Assembly: GCA_019775845.1 (NCBI GenBank)
Contig: JADQAV010000064.1
Coordinates: forward strand, 62,001 to 126,000
Reading direction: 5' to 3'
Source of the DNA: Myrmaecium sp. VS I D KN 1
Taxonomy: Eukaryota; Ascomycota; Dothideomycetes; Valsariales; Valsariaceae
DNA: 64,000 nucleotides
In this document: piece after piece, positions 1-11,928 of the stretch
Layout: each line of letters opens with the position of its first letter
How positions within the stretch are numbered: position 1 is the first letter of the stretch
The notes under the pieces: model-generated
Told to the model about the DNA's origin: nothing
Seen by the model: only the letters and a program-made list of their open reading frames with translations
The model's database searches: none
Made by a program: the position numbers and the translations under genes

Positions 1-901
1 GTCAACCCCCCCACCGACCACCGACCACCCCACGCAGAACAGCGACGCCGACGGTAATCAACGTCTACGACAGCCTATCTTCCTCCTCTCCGTGCCCACA
101 GAGCGCTCGTTCTAGGGATGAATGATAAGAGAAGGAGGAGGCAAACGCAGAACAACAAGAAAAGATCATGTCGAGTTCAACCTCGGGGAAAGCATGGAGA
201 ATATCCAGGCTCCACTATTTTTTCCTCTGAAATCCCCAACCCCCCGGTCAGGCCTCTTTCCTCTCTCTGGTCCGTGTGTGGTCGGAGAACAAGCAAGATG
301 GAGAATCAGGGGGAAGACGATCGCGACCGTGCTTTTTGTTTTGGTCACGGCGAATGATGAGTGAAGAGGAGGAGGTCCTGGAGGTGGAGAGGGTTGCAGA
401 GGCAAGGAGAGATTTTCATTATTCACACTCTCCGTCCTTTTTTCTCTATCCTTTTTTCCCTCTCTGCTTTGTGGATGCCTTCGAACTTCTCCCCTCGGCC
501 CACCTCCCTCCCTCTCTTAGCTATTACGGAGAAGCATAATATCTCACGTCGAAATTGGACCTCCGCAACCCCGGTCACACACCCACCCACCAACGGTGAG
601 GGTTAAAAAATAAGCTTCTTCTCCTCTTTGCTTTTATGCAGCGTTACTCCTGACGTCCCTCGACGACGACTGCGACCAATACGTCCGCTGTAGGGAAAGA
701 AGGAGGAAAAGGAAGAACGAAAGTCAGGGCGAAAAGGGGAGAAAAAGGAGGATAGGATACCAGGAAACGCTCATTCACCCGTCCGATCTACGCTCGACAT
801 ATACAACGCACGCGGCGCTCCTGACAATCGCACGCAACACACCCGGCTTTCTCTCACAGCAAGCCCTCCCGAGGGGTGACCTACCTACCTATCCAGCAAC
901 C
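1..901. other. Intergenic / upstream region, no gene seen
   Basis: Only short overlapping frames occur here and none resembles a protein family. The last 150 bases before the first gene are rich in C and T, as is usual for fungal leaders. I see no tRNA, rRNA or repeat. Confidence 0.6.
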
Positions 902-3091
902 ATGCGTTCCTTCTTCCGCAACTCCTCGCCATTCTACGAAAAACTTCCCACCACCAGCACCCTCACCCCGGGGACATCCACACCACCAACCTCCAACTCC
1001 CCTCGAAGCCGCAGCCCCAACCCCACCTCTAACCTTCGCCGCATCCCCCTCCCCTTCCCCCGCCGACTCTCCCGCCTCGCGACCCTGCTCCTGACCTCCC
1101 TCCTCCTCAGCGCCCTCCTCGTCACCACCTACCGTACCCACCACCTCCTCCTCCTCAACCGCGAGCCGACCCGCGCCCGCGCCCGGGACCCGTACCCCTG
1201 GGAATCCTTCCCCCCGCTCACGGGCTACTACAGCGGGCTGCGCAACCTGGTGCCGGGGGCGGAGTACCTGAGCGAGCAGGGCTGGCGTGGTGCCGCTGGC
1301 GGGCCACCGTCGACGCCGGGCCCGGACCTGGGTCGGGTGCCGCCGCTCGCGCCCGTGAAGCCGGACCCGTATCCCCTGCTGGATGATCGGAGGCGATGCT
1401 TTCTTGATGGGGAGAAGGGCCGCGTGCCGGCGCCGGAGGGGGTGTGGGCGTACCCCGGCCTGCCGCGGAATATGACGGCGCCGGGGCATGGGGGGTATGA
1501 GGTTGTTGGGTTAGAGAGCGGTGGGGATGGTGATGGTGATGGGGCACTGCGGTGCTGGGAGCGCTGGGGACGGTGGGGCGCGTATGGGTATGGGTATCCG
1601 CCGGCGGAAGGCGGGTTGGGCTTGGGGAATTGGAGTGAGCGTGTGGGTGTGGAGGAGCTGATGCGGTTGCGGGAGCGGGATGGGGAGCACAGGGTGGATT
1701 GGCGGGGGGTGGATTGGGGGGTTGCGCAGAGGGATTGTGTCGCGAGGAACCGGGAACGGTTTGGGGAGGTGGGGGGACGGAAGAGGACGGCGTATGTGCT
1801 GAGGACGTACACGGGGTATCGGTATGAGACGCATCAGCTGCTGCACCTGCGCGCCATGGTGAACGAGCTGGCCCTCCTGTCCGGCGGAGAGTACGACGTG
1901 CATCTCCTGGTGGAGGTGAAGGACCGGAGCCTGCCCATCTTCGAGGACGAGCAGGTCTACCGCCGGGTGGTGGAGGAGAGCGTGCCGCGCGAGTTCCGCG
2001 GGCTCGTCACGCTGTGGAACGAGAAGCTGATCGAGGACTTCTATCCCTCGGACTTCCCGAGCAACCGGGAGAACCACTCGAACCAGCCGATCCACGGGGT
2101 CTATCGCAGCGGCCACTTCGCGCTCATGTGGTTCGCACAGCAGCATCCCGAATACGACTCCTTCTGGAACTGGGAGATGGACCTCCGGTTCACGGGCCAC
2201 TACTACGAGCTCCACGAGAGCCTGGCGCGGTTCGCGCGCGCGCAGCCGCGGAAGGGCTTGTGGGAGCGCAGCGCCCGGTTTTACATCCCCGGCGTGTATG
2301 GCCCCTGGGAGAATTTCAGCGCGGTGGTGGAGAGCGAGACGAAGGACCCGGTTTGGGGACCGCCGAGCTATCCGGGCGATGACAACCGGCTCCCTCCGCC
2401 GAAGGAGGCGTATCCCCCGACCAGCTGGGACGAGGATCAGCACCAGTGGGGCGTGGGCGAGGAGGCGGACTTCATCTCCCTGATGCCCCTGTTCGACCCG
2501 GAGCCGACAAACTGGGTGTTCCGCTACGATCTGACGGGCTGGGACACCGAACTCCCGGCGCCGCCGCGACGGGTCGCCATCGTGACCGCGGGCCGGCTGT
2601 CCAAGCGGCTGCTGGACATCATGCACGCCGAGTCCCGCGGCGATCCGGCCCGCGGGGTGATGGCCAAGTCGGCCTTCCCGGAGATGTATCCGCCCACCAT
2701 CGCGCTGCAGCACGGGCTGAAGGCCGTGTACGCGCCGCATCCCGTGTTCATGGACCGCGAGTGGGACCCGGAGTACATGGATCGGATCTTGAACCGGCCG
2801 TCGAAGCCGCATGAGTCGCCGTTCGGATGGGGCGAGCATAATATGCTGGGCGCGAGCTTTTACTACAACGCCCAGTTTGGCCACGCGCTGTATCGGCGGT
2901 GGATGGGCGGCACGGAGGAGCTGGGGTATGAGATGGGGGTCTGGGGTGGAGGGAGGGAGGAGGAGGAGGGTGTGGAGGGCTGGTGGGATACGAGGGTGAA
3001 GGGGATGTATGAGGGCAGTGGGAGGATGTGTTTGAGGGGGACGTTGGTGCATCCGGTGAAGCGAGAGGTGGTTGAGGAGATGTTGTGGTGA
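902..3091 (+). CDS. Type II membrane protein of the DUF3405 (glycosyltransferase-like) family
   Basis: A single uninterrupted frame of 729 residues. Residues 1-57 are Ser/Thr/Pro/Arg-rich and look cytosolic. Residues about 58-77 form one Leu-rich membrane anchor, so most of the protein should face the secretory lumen. From about residue 294 the conserved part begins with RTAYVLRTYTGYRYETHQLL, followed near residue 421 by FWNWEMDLRFTGHYYELHE. As I recall the fungal DUF3405 family, this WEMD-x-R-x-TGHYY pattern is typical of it. Its members are presumed glycan-modifying Golgi or cell-wall proteins, but the reaction is not established. No intron is needed. The ATG follows a pyrimidine-rich leader. 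GC is extreme, so long antisense frames overlie the gene. The family call is fairly safe; the enzymatic role is inference. Confidence 0.82.
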   Translation: MRSFFRNSSPFYEKLPTTSTLTPGTSTPPTSNSPRSRSPNPTSNLRRIPLPFPRRLSRLATLLLTSLLLSALLVTTYRTHHLLLLNREPTRARARDPYPWESFPPLTGYYSGLRNLVPGAEYLSEQGWRGAAGGPPSTPGPDLGRVPPLAPVKPDPYPLLDDRRRCFLDGEKGRVPAPEGVWAYPGLPRNMTAPGHGGYEVVGLESGGDGDGDGALRCWERWGRWGAYGYGYPPAEGGLGLGNWSERVGVEELMRLRERDGEHRVDWRGVDWGVAQRDCVARNRERFGEVGGRKRTAYVLRTYTGYRYETHQLLHLRAMVNELALLSGGEYDVHLLVEVKDRSLPIFEDEQVYRRVVEESVPREFRGLVTLWNEKLIEDFYPSDFPSNRENHSNQPIHGVYRSGHFALMWFAQQHPEYDSFWNWEMDLRFTGHYYELHESLARFARAQPRKGLWERSARFYIPGVYGPWENFSAVVESETKDPVWGPPSYPGDDNRLPPPKEAYPPTSWDEDQHQWGVGEEADFISLMPLFDPEPTNWVFRYDLTGWDTELPAPPRRVAIVTAGRLSKRLLDIMHAESRGDPARGVMAKSAFPEMYPPTIALQHGLKAVYAPHPVFMDREWDPEYMDRILNRPSKPHESPFGWGEHNMLGASFYYNAQFGHALYRRWMGGTEELGYEMGVWGGGREEEEGVEGWWDTRVKGMYEGSGRMCLRGTLVHPVKREVVEEMLW

Positions 3092-3825
3092 GTTACGGGC
3101 TTTCTTTCAGTCGGTGCTTGGGCGTTTCAATCTGTTCTCAGTCGCAGAAGGTCGGCATCTTTGTGGGTTTCGCGCACTGCGGCTTTGGCGCATGTTGTTC
3201 CTGGTCTCCTTTGGTGATGCATTTTCTTGGGATCTGTTGGGCCGAGTGACCGTAGCGGGAGAGCGGTTGAGTTTCAATGAGTAGAGAGGGACGTCAAGTA
3301 TGTTGTTGTATATGGGCTATTAGCATCATCTGTACAGTGTGAATCCGCCTAACTGCGGCATCCATCGATCTTCTGAGTTCTGAGGATCGTTTCCATCTGA
3401 TCATCAGTTGACAGCCAACATGGGCTTGGGAGATAGAGCCCGACTGCTTCGAGCATCCCCCAATGGCTGGATACTGGTCTTGGACGTCCCGTGCATGTAC
3501 ATTGATATGGCGGTGATGAGCTGGAAGTGAGGCTGCTCACACGTCGTCTGGTACTGTAGGTTGCCAAGGCCGATGATATCAGATAAGCGGTTGGTGTACT
3601 CGGTGATCCACTTCAAGTGGTCAGCACCCCCCGGACAACACAGCACTCCTTGCCTTGCCTTGCCTGCCTGCCTGCACCCTCCTTTGCTCGCAGCATCTTT
3701 CTTTCATTCCCGAGTCGTTCCTCACATTCTCTCTCGTCCCTGTTTTTCTGTTTTCCTATACTCTCTCTATATCCTACTACTCGTTCCACTGCACCTCGAC
3801 ACCAACCAACCTCTCTCCGCCCGTC
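3092..3825. other. Intergenic region between the DUF3405 and PHO8 genes
   Basis: It holds the 3' flank of the first gene and, from about 3,650 on, a strong C/T-rich tract that looks like the promoter-proximal leader of the phosphatase gene. I looked for the Pho4/NUC-1 core CACGTG and did not find it. The nearest is CACACGTCG near 3,538. No gene is seen. Confidence 0.5.
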
Positions 3826-5717
3826 ATGGCGCGCGGCGAACAACCACTCCTCCAGCGAGCCTCCTCCGACCAGGGCAGCCTCGCCGAAGAGGAAGCACTC
3901 CTGACCGGCGAGCGCCAGAGACGAGCAGATGCCCTTGGCTTGAGAAAGAAGGGCCGGGGCTTCTGGGCGGAGGTCGGACTCTTCGTTTGGGCCTCCCTGG
4001 CCACCGTCGCCGTCATCGTCCTCGCCGTCGTCTACCACAAGCAGCGCCAGTCGCAGGCTCACACTCCCGTCCACCCTCATGGCAAGCGGAACTTGATATT
4101 CATGGTCAGCGACGGCATGGGCCCGACCAGTCTCTCCCTGACCAGGTCGTTCCACCAGTACGCCGATGGCCTGCCCTGGAGCGACCAGTTGGTCATCGAC
4201 CAACATCTCATCGGCCAGTCGAGGACGCGGTCAACCTCCAGCTTGGTCACAGACTCCGCTGCTGGAGCCACCGCCTTCACATGCGGGCTCAAGAGCTACA
4301 ACGGCGCCATCTCCGTTTTGGATGACCACTCCCCTTGCGGTACCGTATTGGAGGCTGCCAAAAGGGCAGGCTACATGACTGGCTTGGTCGTCACCACCAG
4401 GATCACGGACGCGACCCCGGCGTGCTTTGCTGCCCACGTCAACATGCGGAGCGAAGAGGACCGGATCGCGGAACAGCTGGCCGGTGACTATCCGCTTGGG
4501 CGCGTGGTTGACCTGATGCTCGGCGGCGGACGCTGCCACTTCTTACCCAACACGACCGACGGCTCGTGCCGTGCCGATGACCGAGACGTCCTCGGCTTGG
4601 CTCAAGACAATGGATTTAACTACATCAGCACGCGGGAGGACTTTGACGGCCTCAAGCTCGGCAGCGCGGTCAAGCTCCCCCTTCTCGGCCTCTTCGCCCC
4701 GACCGATATCCCCTATGAGATCGACCGTCGCAACGAGAACGACATCTACCCGTCCTTGGACGAGATGGCTCGCACCGCCATGAAGGCTCTCAGCGCTGCC
4801 ACCAAGGATAGCGACAAGGGGTTCTTCCTCATGATCGAGGGTAGCCGCATCGATCACGCCGGCCATGCCAACGACCCGGCTGCCCAGGTCCACGAGGTCC
4901 TGGCGTATGACAAGGCCTTCGCCAGCGTGCTCAAGTTCCTCGAAGATGATACGACCCCGGGCGTCATGGTCAGTACCAGCGACCACGAAACCGGCGGTCT
5001 GGCAACCGCAAGACGTATGTCACAGCCCCTCTCCCCCAACCCCTCCGTTCCCTGCTAATCAGTGGCATAAAAGAGCTCCACGAAAGCTACCCAGCCTACC
5101 TTTGGTACCCATCCGTGCTGGCCAACGCCTCCGCCTCCGCCGAACGCCTCTACCTCCACTACCACACCTACCTCTCCTCGCACCCGGAGGCCTCCTCCAC
5201 CACGCTGCGCGAATACCTTCGCGACCTGATCGGCACGGGCCTCGGGATCCACGACGCGGCGGACGAGGAGCTGGACGCGCTGGTGGCGCGGCCGCTGTAC
5301 GCCGCGTACGTCTTTGCGGACATGATCTCGCGGCGGGCGCAGACGGGCTGGAGCACGCACGGCCACTCGGCCGCGGACGTGAACATCTACGCCTCCGACC
5401 CGCGCGCGGCGGCGGCGCTGGTGGGCAACCATGAGAACACGGAGGTCGGGGCGTTTTTGCGGGATTATTTGGAGGTCGATGTCCAGGCGGTGACGAGGGA
5501 GTTGAGGGAGAAGGGGGTTGGGCGTGTGGGTGAAGATGCGTATGCGTGGATGGGACCCCGCCCCGAACGGGGGACGCGACTGGATGGCCAGAGCCATGCG
5601 GCTGGTGGTGATGGGGAGGGGGATGTGGATGGGTTGTTGGTGGAGGATCATTATCAGGGGGATTTCCGGAAGAGGATGGCGATGGAGGGGGAGTGTGGGT
5701 GTGGGTTGATGCATTGA
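3826..5717 (+). CDS. Repressible vacuolar alkaline phosphatase, PHO8 type (two exons)
   Basis: Exons 3826-5014 and 5074-5717 give 610 residues, close to the usual fungal length. The 59-bp intron starts GTATGT and has a GCTAATC branch site. It ends in AAAAG, the only nearby acceptor that keeps frame, joining GGLATAR to QLHESYPAYLWYP. Residues 47-70 form a single signal-anchor, so this should be a type II vacuolar enzyme hydrolysing phosphomonoesters in the lumen. Visible catalytic motifs are the metal-binding FMVSDGMGPTS (Asp96), the nucleophile motif VTDSAAGATAF (Ser144), IEGSRIDHAGHAND and STSDHETGG. The first ATG at 3826 (context GTCATGGCG) was chosen because the frame upstream, though open to 3655, reads like untranslated leader. 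The C-terminus from about residue 540 is Gly/Glu/Asp-rich and variable in this family. Confidence 0.95.
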
Positions 5718-6584
5718 GGAGTGATGATGTGAGAAATTGCTTGGTTGATTGACTGACTTGATTTAACTGATTGGGGAGGAGTTGGGCGTCGCTCCTGTTA
5801 CGTCGTTCCTGCTTTGGTGTTTTCGCTCGATCGTTATGTCCTCCGTCTGCATCATGTGTGTTTTGTGTCTTGTGTGTTATATGTTTGGATGTTTCGGCGC
5901 CAGTTCTGCTGTTCGAATTGCTTATGTAGTGGTATACATGTCTGTCTGAAGCAGTGGGTGGAGCTGGAAGATGGAGATATATAGAGAGGAAGATGTTGAA
6001 GAAGATGTAGAGAGAAAGAGGGAGAGGCTTGGTAGACCCTTTATATGTATGTGTTTTAGGTTACGGAATGCGATGCAATACGATCCGATCCCTCATCCTA
6101 GTATACAGGAAGTTATCGAGGGAACGACCCGTTCCCCTCAAGTACTGTACCTAAAGGCTGGAGAGCGAAGGGGAAGGACATCAATGTACTCCCTGTCTAT
6201 ACAATCCGGAGAGGCGTGCGGTTCCTTCTTCCGATCGTTGTTGGCGTTCAGGGACTACTAACTACCAGGTGATTGCGATCTTCATTCACACAACCACGTG
6301 CAACAGAACATGTGGGAAAGGCCCTTTTCTTTTCTTTTTTTCATTCTTCTCGCGGGGATCACCGTTTGTCGTTTAGAGGGACGGGTGTATTACGGTGGAT
6401 TTGGATTAAATACGTCTACCGCGCGGAGTACGGTAGAAGGACCTGAACTTCTTCCCCTCCCGCGGGTGTCACATTTTCTCCATCTTGAGATTTGTGGGCG
6501 ATGTGATGGAGAAGTCTGCTTGCTCGCAGGATCTGGACCCAGGCATGACGAAACCTGAGGCTCGCTCCCCCGGCAGGATCTGGA

Positions 6585-6620
<36 letters not shown>
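6585..6620. repeat. Trinucleotide microsatellite (ATG)12
   Basis: Twelve uninterrupted ATG units lie in intergenic DNA. Such arrays are commonly length-variable between isolates. Confidence 0.95.
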
Positions 6621-6623
<3 letters not shown>

Positions 6624-6934
6624 ATAACGTCAAGATGCCAGTCCGGAAGTCGGAAAAAGGACACTGGCAGTTCTGCAAGGGAAGGGACAAAGAAGGGGTT
6701 CACCAGTCCAGCCGTTCCAGCCGTTCACAGAAGTTCCCGCACGACCGCAGATCTCCGAGCGGCGGAACAAGCGGGTCCGACCGCAGCGTTTGGGCACTTC
6801 CTATTCGTCTATCGCACACGAACCTATTGTACTACGAGAAAAGAGGAAGCTGAGAAATATTCACCCTCCACCTCCCACCACCACCACGCACGTTCTCTTC
6901 AGCCAGTTCTCCCCCACTCCGGTCTCCACTCGCC

Positions 6935-6977
6935 ACACAGATACCACACAGATACCACACAGATACCACACTGTACC
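6935..6977. repeat. 11-bp tandem repeat, three perfect copies plus one degenerate
   Basis: The unit ACACAGATACC occurs head to tail at 6935, 6946 and 6957, followed by a decayed copy, ACACTGTACC. It lies about 0.9 kb upstream of the permease start. No function is evident. Confidence 0.9.
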
Positions 6978-7111
6978 TCGCTAGTACCGACACGGGACGT
7001 ATCGTCGCTATCATCGCAATCCCCCACCCTGGATGGGAGAGAGAGCAAGACAGCAGCATGTTCGCCCTCATGTCCCGGCTCATGAGCTCGGTCTGCCAGA
7101 ATGACCACACA

Positions 7112-7529
7112 TGATAACGTGGTGAAGGGCATGGGGGAAGGGGGGAGGGGAGAGCGGAGGGGACCGTCGGCAAATGTGCCCATCGCTCGTCGACTCTTTT
7201 TTCCTTATCTCCAAAATCTCCACTTGGTGTGCGCTCGAATCCCAATGGCCGCGCCGGTTCCGGTTCCCTACTAGGCTTTCATCATTCGGCCGGCACAGGC
7301 GTTATACGTCTCCATCCACATCCGCCCATCTTTTTTAGCACGACATCACTAGTCGCCGTCTGCGACTTGCCGCGTGAAGGGCCTTTTTTTCTGCCCTTTC
7401 CGTTTTTTCCCTGCACTACTCGCCCCTCTCGAATGCCGACGGTCGCGCCGCGCTCGACCGACTTACGGCTCATATCATACCTTCCTTACCTTGCCCGCTT
7501 CCGTGACATTTTTTAGTGGCGTTTGATAA
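7112..7529. promoter_or_regulatory. Two TGATAA sites, possible GATA-factor binding upstream of the permease
   Basis: TGATAA occurs at 7112-7117 and 7524-7529, within 730 bp upstream of the nucleobase permease start. Fungal nitrogen regulators of the AreA/NIT2 type bind HGATAR, and purine uptake genes are often under nitrogen control in these fungi. Two hexamers in 700 bp can occur by chance, so this is suggestive only. Confidence 0.25.
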
Positions 7530-7837
7530 TACTACCTACTTGACACTTCCCCCACGCGGTTCGTTCACTCCTTCGCTCCCTTTTCCCTTTTCCTTTTCCT
7601 TCCTCAGCTTCTATCTCAAGCGGACAACTTCCCTTGACTCGAGAGAGCCCATCCCGGGATTCCGGTTCTCATCTCTTCTGCCTTTTCTTTTTTCTTTACG
7701 CGCACACTCCTTATACGTCCTACCAATACTCATAAAGATCGCCGGCTCTTTTCGCACCAACCGGACCTCTTCGCTGTCGAATCCAGGAAGACGAGGACGA
7801 GTTATTCTCCTCTCCCGTCCAATTCGATCTACCCGCC

Positions 7838-9629
7838 ATGGGCATCTTCAGGAGCGAAAAGTCCGACGTGGACGATGTCGAAAAGAACCCTGCCGAGACT
7901 GGGGAAGCGAGCCTGCCGTATGCCGATAGCAGCGTGAGCGAGGGGAACGCGGTGCCGGGAGAGAGCTTCGAGTATGGCGACAGCATGTACGCGAAGCTGC
8001 AGCGCCTGGCGGGTCGGATGAAGATCGAACAGCGAGGCATTGAGCGGGTGCCGAACAGCGAGCGCGACGACACTTCGTTGTTGAACGTCGGGACTATGGT
8101 ACGGATGACCGGTTTTCCCACCCGCATCTCACCACCCCGCCGGAGCCTGAGGCTTCCGCGGGCACCGTGATGCTTCACTATCCAGGCGGGAAGGGAATCC
8201 GCGAAACACGCAGAATGCTGACAGAATCGTCCCTCAACAGTGGCTGTCCGCGAACCTGGTCGTCTCCTCCTTTGCCATCGGGCTGATCGGTCAGGTCTTC
8301 GGGCTCGGCTTCGTCGATGCCATCCTTACCTGCCTGTTCTTCAATATCCTCGGCGCGCTCCCCGTCTGCTACTTCTCCACCTTCGGCCCGCGCTTCGGCC
8401 TGCGCCAGATGGTGCTCTCGCGGTTCTGGTTCGGCTGGTATGGCGTGAAGCTGAGTATGCATTGCCCTCGATCAGCAAGCCCCTCTCGCCCCTCCTAACA
8501 CCATCACCCAGTTGCGATCTTCAACATCCTCGCCTGTCTCGGCTGGGCGTGCGTCAACACCATCGCCGGCGCCCAGCTCATTCACGCGGTCAACACCGAT
8601 GTCCCCGGCTGGGCCGGCATCATCATCATCGCCATCCTGACCGCCTTCATCTGCCTCTTCGGATACAAGATCGTGCACGCGTACGAGTTCTACAGCTGGG
8701 CGCCCAATTTCGTCATGTTCATGATCATCCTGGGCGTCTTCGCGCACTCGGGCGACTTCGTCAACATCCCCATGGGCGTCGGTACCTCGGAGCTCGGCGC
8801 CGTGCTCTCCTTCGGCAGCGTAGTCTACGGCTTCGCAACCGGCTGGACCTCCTACGCCGCCGACTACACCGTGTACCACCCGCCCACGGTGTCGCGCCGC
8901 AAGATCTTCATCGCCACCTTCATCGGGCTCATCATCCCGCTGCTCTTCACGCAGTTCCTCGCCATCGCCGTCATGACCGCCACCACGATCAACGGCGGCG
9001 ACAACCGGTACATGGACGGCTACAACGAATCCTCCACCGGCGGCATCATGGCCGCCATCCTCTTCCCCGCGGACTCGTACGGCGCCACCTCCCTCGGCAC
9101 CTTCGGCAAGTTCTGCCTGGTCATCCTCGCCCTCAGCATCATCGCAAACAATTGCCCGAACCTGTACAGCGTCGCGTTGACGATGCAGGTCCTCGGCGGC
9201 CGCTGGTTCCAGCGGGTGCCCCGGTTCATCTGGACGATCGTGTGCACGGGCATCTACATCGCCATCGCCATCCCGGGCTACTCCCACTTCGAGACCGTGC
9301 TGGAGAACTTCATGAACTTCATCGGGTACTGGCTGGCCATCTACACCGCCATCTCGCTCACGGACCACTTCCTGTTTCGTCGCGGCTTCAGCGGGTATCA
9401 CCCGGAGCACTACGATCAGCGGAACCGCTTGCCGCTCGGTCTCGCGGCCGTGGGTGCGTTCTGCTGCGGCGTGGTGGGCATGGTGACCGGCATGAGCCAG
9501 ACGTGGTTCGTTGGGCCCATTGCGAAGAAGGCTGCAGATGGCGATGTTGGCTTTGAGCTGGGCTTTGCGTTCTCCCTCGTCAGCTACATCGTGCTGAGGT
9601 GGGCGGAGCTGAAGGTGTTCAAGCGGTAG
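7838..9629 (+). CDS. Purine-cytosine permease, FCY2 type (NCS1 family; three exons)
   Basis: Exons 7838-8098, 8241-8454 and 8512-9629 give 530 residues, the normal length for fungal Fcy2-like carriers. Intron 1 (142 bp) has a GCTGACA branch site and CAACAG acceptor; joining gives LLNVGTMWLSANLVVSSFA, a strongly conserved stretch of the family. Intron 2 (57 bp) starts GTATGC, has CCTAACA and ends ACCCAG. The first 87 residues are hydrophilic and cytosolic (KLQRLAGRMKIEQRGIERVP). The rest is about twelve membrane segments, including FGSVVYGFATGWTSYAADYT and a GYSHFETVLENFMNFIGYW stretch typical of the family. It should be a proton-coupled plasma-membrane importer of cytosine and purines. The family is clear; exact substrate choice cannot be read from sequence. 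Confidence 0.94.
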
Positions 9630-10761
9630 CGTAGCCTAGTGGATGATGAGGAAGAGGTGGACGCATATGGCTCACGGACGGCTGTCCTGGGGCTGTGGAA
9701 CGAGGGATAATGGTCATGAGGTACCATGGATATTAGGCAGGACGTCCTGCGCTTAAGAGGAGGACACACTACTTTTCGCTCTTCTTTCTCGAAACTTTTC
9801 GACAACCAGCATCACGACGACCTTTGTACAAACACACACGCAACCAAGAAAACTCACCAACAAAAGGCTAAGGGCGAGGGCGAGCAAACATTTCCAAGAG
9901 ACCGAGACTGTGTACCGCTACTACCGTATTCCCCTCTCGTTTTTTCTTGTATCTGTTTTCCTTCTTCTCACCCTTCTTTATCTTTTGCGATCAGATCGGG
10001 CCTCGCTCGTTACGATATCTCTCGCTCTTAGCCTTTTTTTTCTTTTTCTTGCTCTCGGACTGGTTTTTTTCTGTTTTATATGTATGTAGCTTGTAGATTA
10101 CATGGATGGATATATTTGATAGATAGATAAATGGGAAAATAGATGAAGATGTATATAGAAGTGAGGGATGATTGGGATCAATATAGAGGTATATATCTGA
10201 TGACTGACATTTTCGTCTTAAGGATCATTGATGCTTGTTCGAGAAATAGATGACTCTGGTGCGGCAATGGGAATGGAGAGTGGAAGGAGATTTAAGGGGC
10301 TTCGTAAGCTTGAACGGCTCGTCTCAGAGCTCAAGATGGCTAGGTTGGTGCGTACTATTTATCATACATCCGTTTGATGTAGGAGTCGATATCGAGTCCG
10401 GCCTGACTCTCGGCTCGGTTGCCTGACGTGCCTGAGTCGCAACCGGAGCAACGTTCGGTCCGGAGGGGGTCTCAGCGGACCCTCACCGCCCTCGGCCTTG
10501 GCGTTACCCCCCGCCTAAATTCGACGGAACTTTTTTTGTTACTTACCGACTGGCATGCATTCGCGACCGCCGCAAGTCAGATCGTTCTCATTACTCACGA
10601 CCGTCCGCTCCTTCGCACCACCTCGCCGTCGCCCGCAAATGATTGACCGATAGCTGGACCTTCTCTCCCTCATCACACGCCGTCGCATCCTGCCGCCGAG
10701 TTCTCACGCCTGCAACCTTTCTCTCGCCCTCGTCTTCCGTCTCCCCGGGGCCCGCGCCATC
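9630..10761. other. Intergenic region between the permease and Rpc34 genes
   Basis: No gene. The first half is T-rich 3' flank with short GATA-like low-complexity runs near 10,090-10,140. The last 200 bases before 10,762 are C-rich leader sequence. No tRNA or repeat of note. Confidence 0.5.
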
Positions 10762-11928
10762 ATGTCGGCCTTCAACGACCTCAAGGCCAACGCCGAGCGG
10801 CGCGAGACGCTCTACGAAAAATGCAATGCCGCGCCGCCCGACACGCTCTTCTTCCAGAACGACCTCACCGGCATACGCGGCGACGATGGCGAGCCCCTCG
10901 TCCCGGACGTGGAGTCGCTCATGGTCCTCTGTCAGGAGCTCGTGGACATGCACCTCTTCCGGGTGCTGTCGTGGGAAGGCCAGCCGTGCTGGAAGACGCG
11001 CTCGCGGGACATTGCGACCAAGTAAGATCTCACATTGCGATCTCGTGCAGGGCGCTCCGATCGTTAACCCACCTCGTCCGTGAACAGAATGAAAGCGATG
11101 CCGCCGGACGAGCGCCTCGTGTACGCCTGCATTGAGGACAGCGGCAACACCGGCATCTGGACCAAGTCCATCAAGGCCAAGACCAACATCCCCCAGACGA
11201 TCATGACCAAGTCGCTCAAGTCGCTCGAGTCGAAGAACCTGGTCAAGACGATCAACAACGTCAAGTTCCCCACGCGCAAGATGTACATGCTCTCCCACCT
11301 CATCCCGTCCGAGGAGGTCTCCGGCGGGCCCTGGCACCAGGACGGCGAGCTCGACCAGGAGCTGATCGAGGAGCTGTGCAAGGTCATCCTCACGTACGTG
11401 GAGCGCGAGTCCTGGGTCGAAGCGCCCGCCAGCCAGGCGCACCTCTACGCCTCCGCCAAATCCGCCAAGCGGAAGGCGGCCGCAACAACCACAACATCTT
11501 CCACCGGCACCGCCATCGAGGAAGCCCCCTCCCCACTCCCCACCCCGCGCTACCGTCCCCCCCTCGGACCCAACGGCCGACCGCTCATCCCCCACCCGCC
11601 GGGCTACCGCCACTACCCAACCACAGCCTCGACCCTCCGCTTCATCGTCAGCGTCGGCATCCTCGGGCCCAACATCGCCCTGACCGAGCCGGACCTGCAG
11701 ACGCTGATGGACCTGCTCGTCTTCGACGGCCGGATCGAGAAGGTGGGCGGGATGGGCTACCGGTCCGTCCGCGCGCCCGCGGATGAGACCGAGGCCGGCC
11801 CCGGCAACGGCTTCGTCGAGGCCCCCTGCGGTCACTGCCCCGTCTTTGACCTTTGCGCCGAGGGTGGGCCCGTCAACCCGGCGAATTGCGTGTACTTTGA
11901 GCAGTGGCTTGTGCAGAGCTTGGGGTGA
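10762..11928 (+). CDS. RNA polymerase III subunit Rpc34 / RPC6 (two exons)
   Basis: Exons 10762-11021 and 11088-11928 give 366 residues. The 66-bp intron begins GTAAGA and ends GAACAG; the join restores IATK-MKAMPPDERLVYACIE. This is a subunit of the Rpc31-Rpc34-Rpc82 subcomplex, which acts in promoter opening and in contact with TFIIIB at tRNA and 5S genes. Winged-helix segments are seen around residues 10-85 (DVESLMVLCQELVDMHLFRV) and 90-155 (ERLVYACIEDSGNTGIWTKS, then LKSLESKNLVKTINNVKFP). A low-complexity Ala/Thr/Pro linker follows at about residues 210-270. The C-terminus ends with four cysteines (334, 337, 343, 354), in CGHCPVFDLC and PANC. This fits the 4Fe-4S site known in the human orthologue RPC39. 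Nothing looks broken. Confidence 0.95.

Larger units (their letters stand above)
5718..7837. other. Long intergenic region (2.1 kb) upstream of the permease gene
   Basis: No convincing gene. It contains a perfect ATG trinucleotide array, an 11-bp direct repeat and two TGATAA sequences (annotated separately). The last 300 bases are C/T-rich leader sequence before the permease ATG. Short frames across the ATG array translate only as poly-Met, poly-Asp or poly-Ile and are not genes. Confidence 0.55.

Noticed and set aside
1511-3052. Long open frame (513 codons) on the minus strand across the first gene
   Set aside because: It is an antisense shadow of the GC-rich DUF3405 gene. Its translation is low-complexity Pro/Leu/Arg without family resemblance, while the plus strand has clear motifs.
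3400-3825. Phosphate-responsive NUC-1/Pho4 site upstream of the alkaline phosphatase
   Set aside because: No CACGTG core is present; CACACGTCG alone is not sufficient to call a site.
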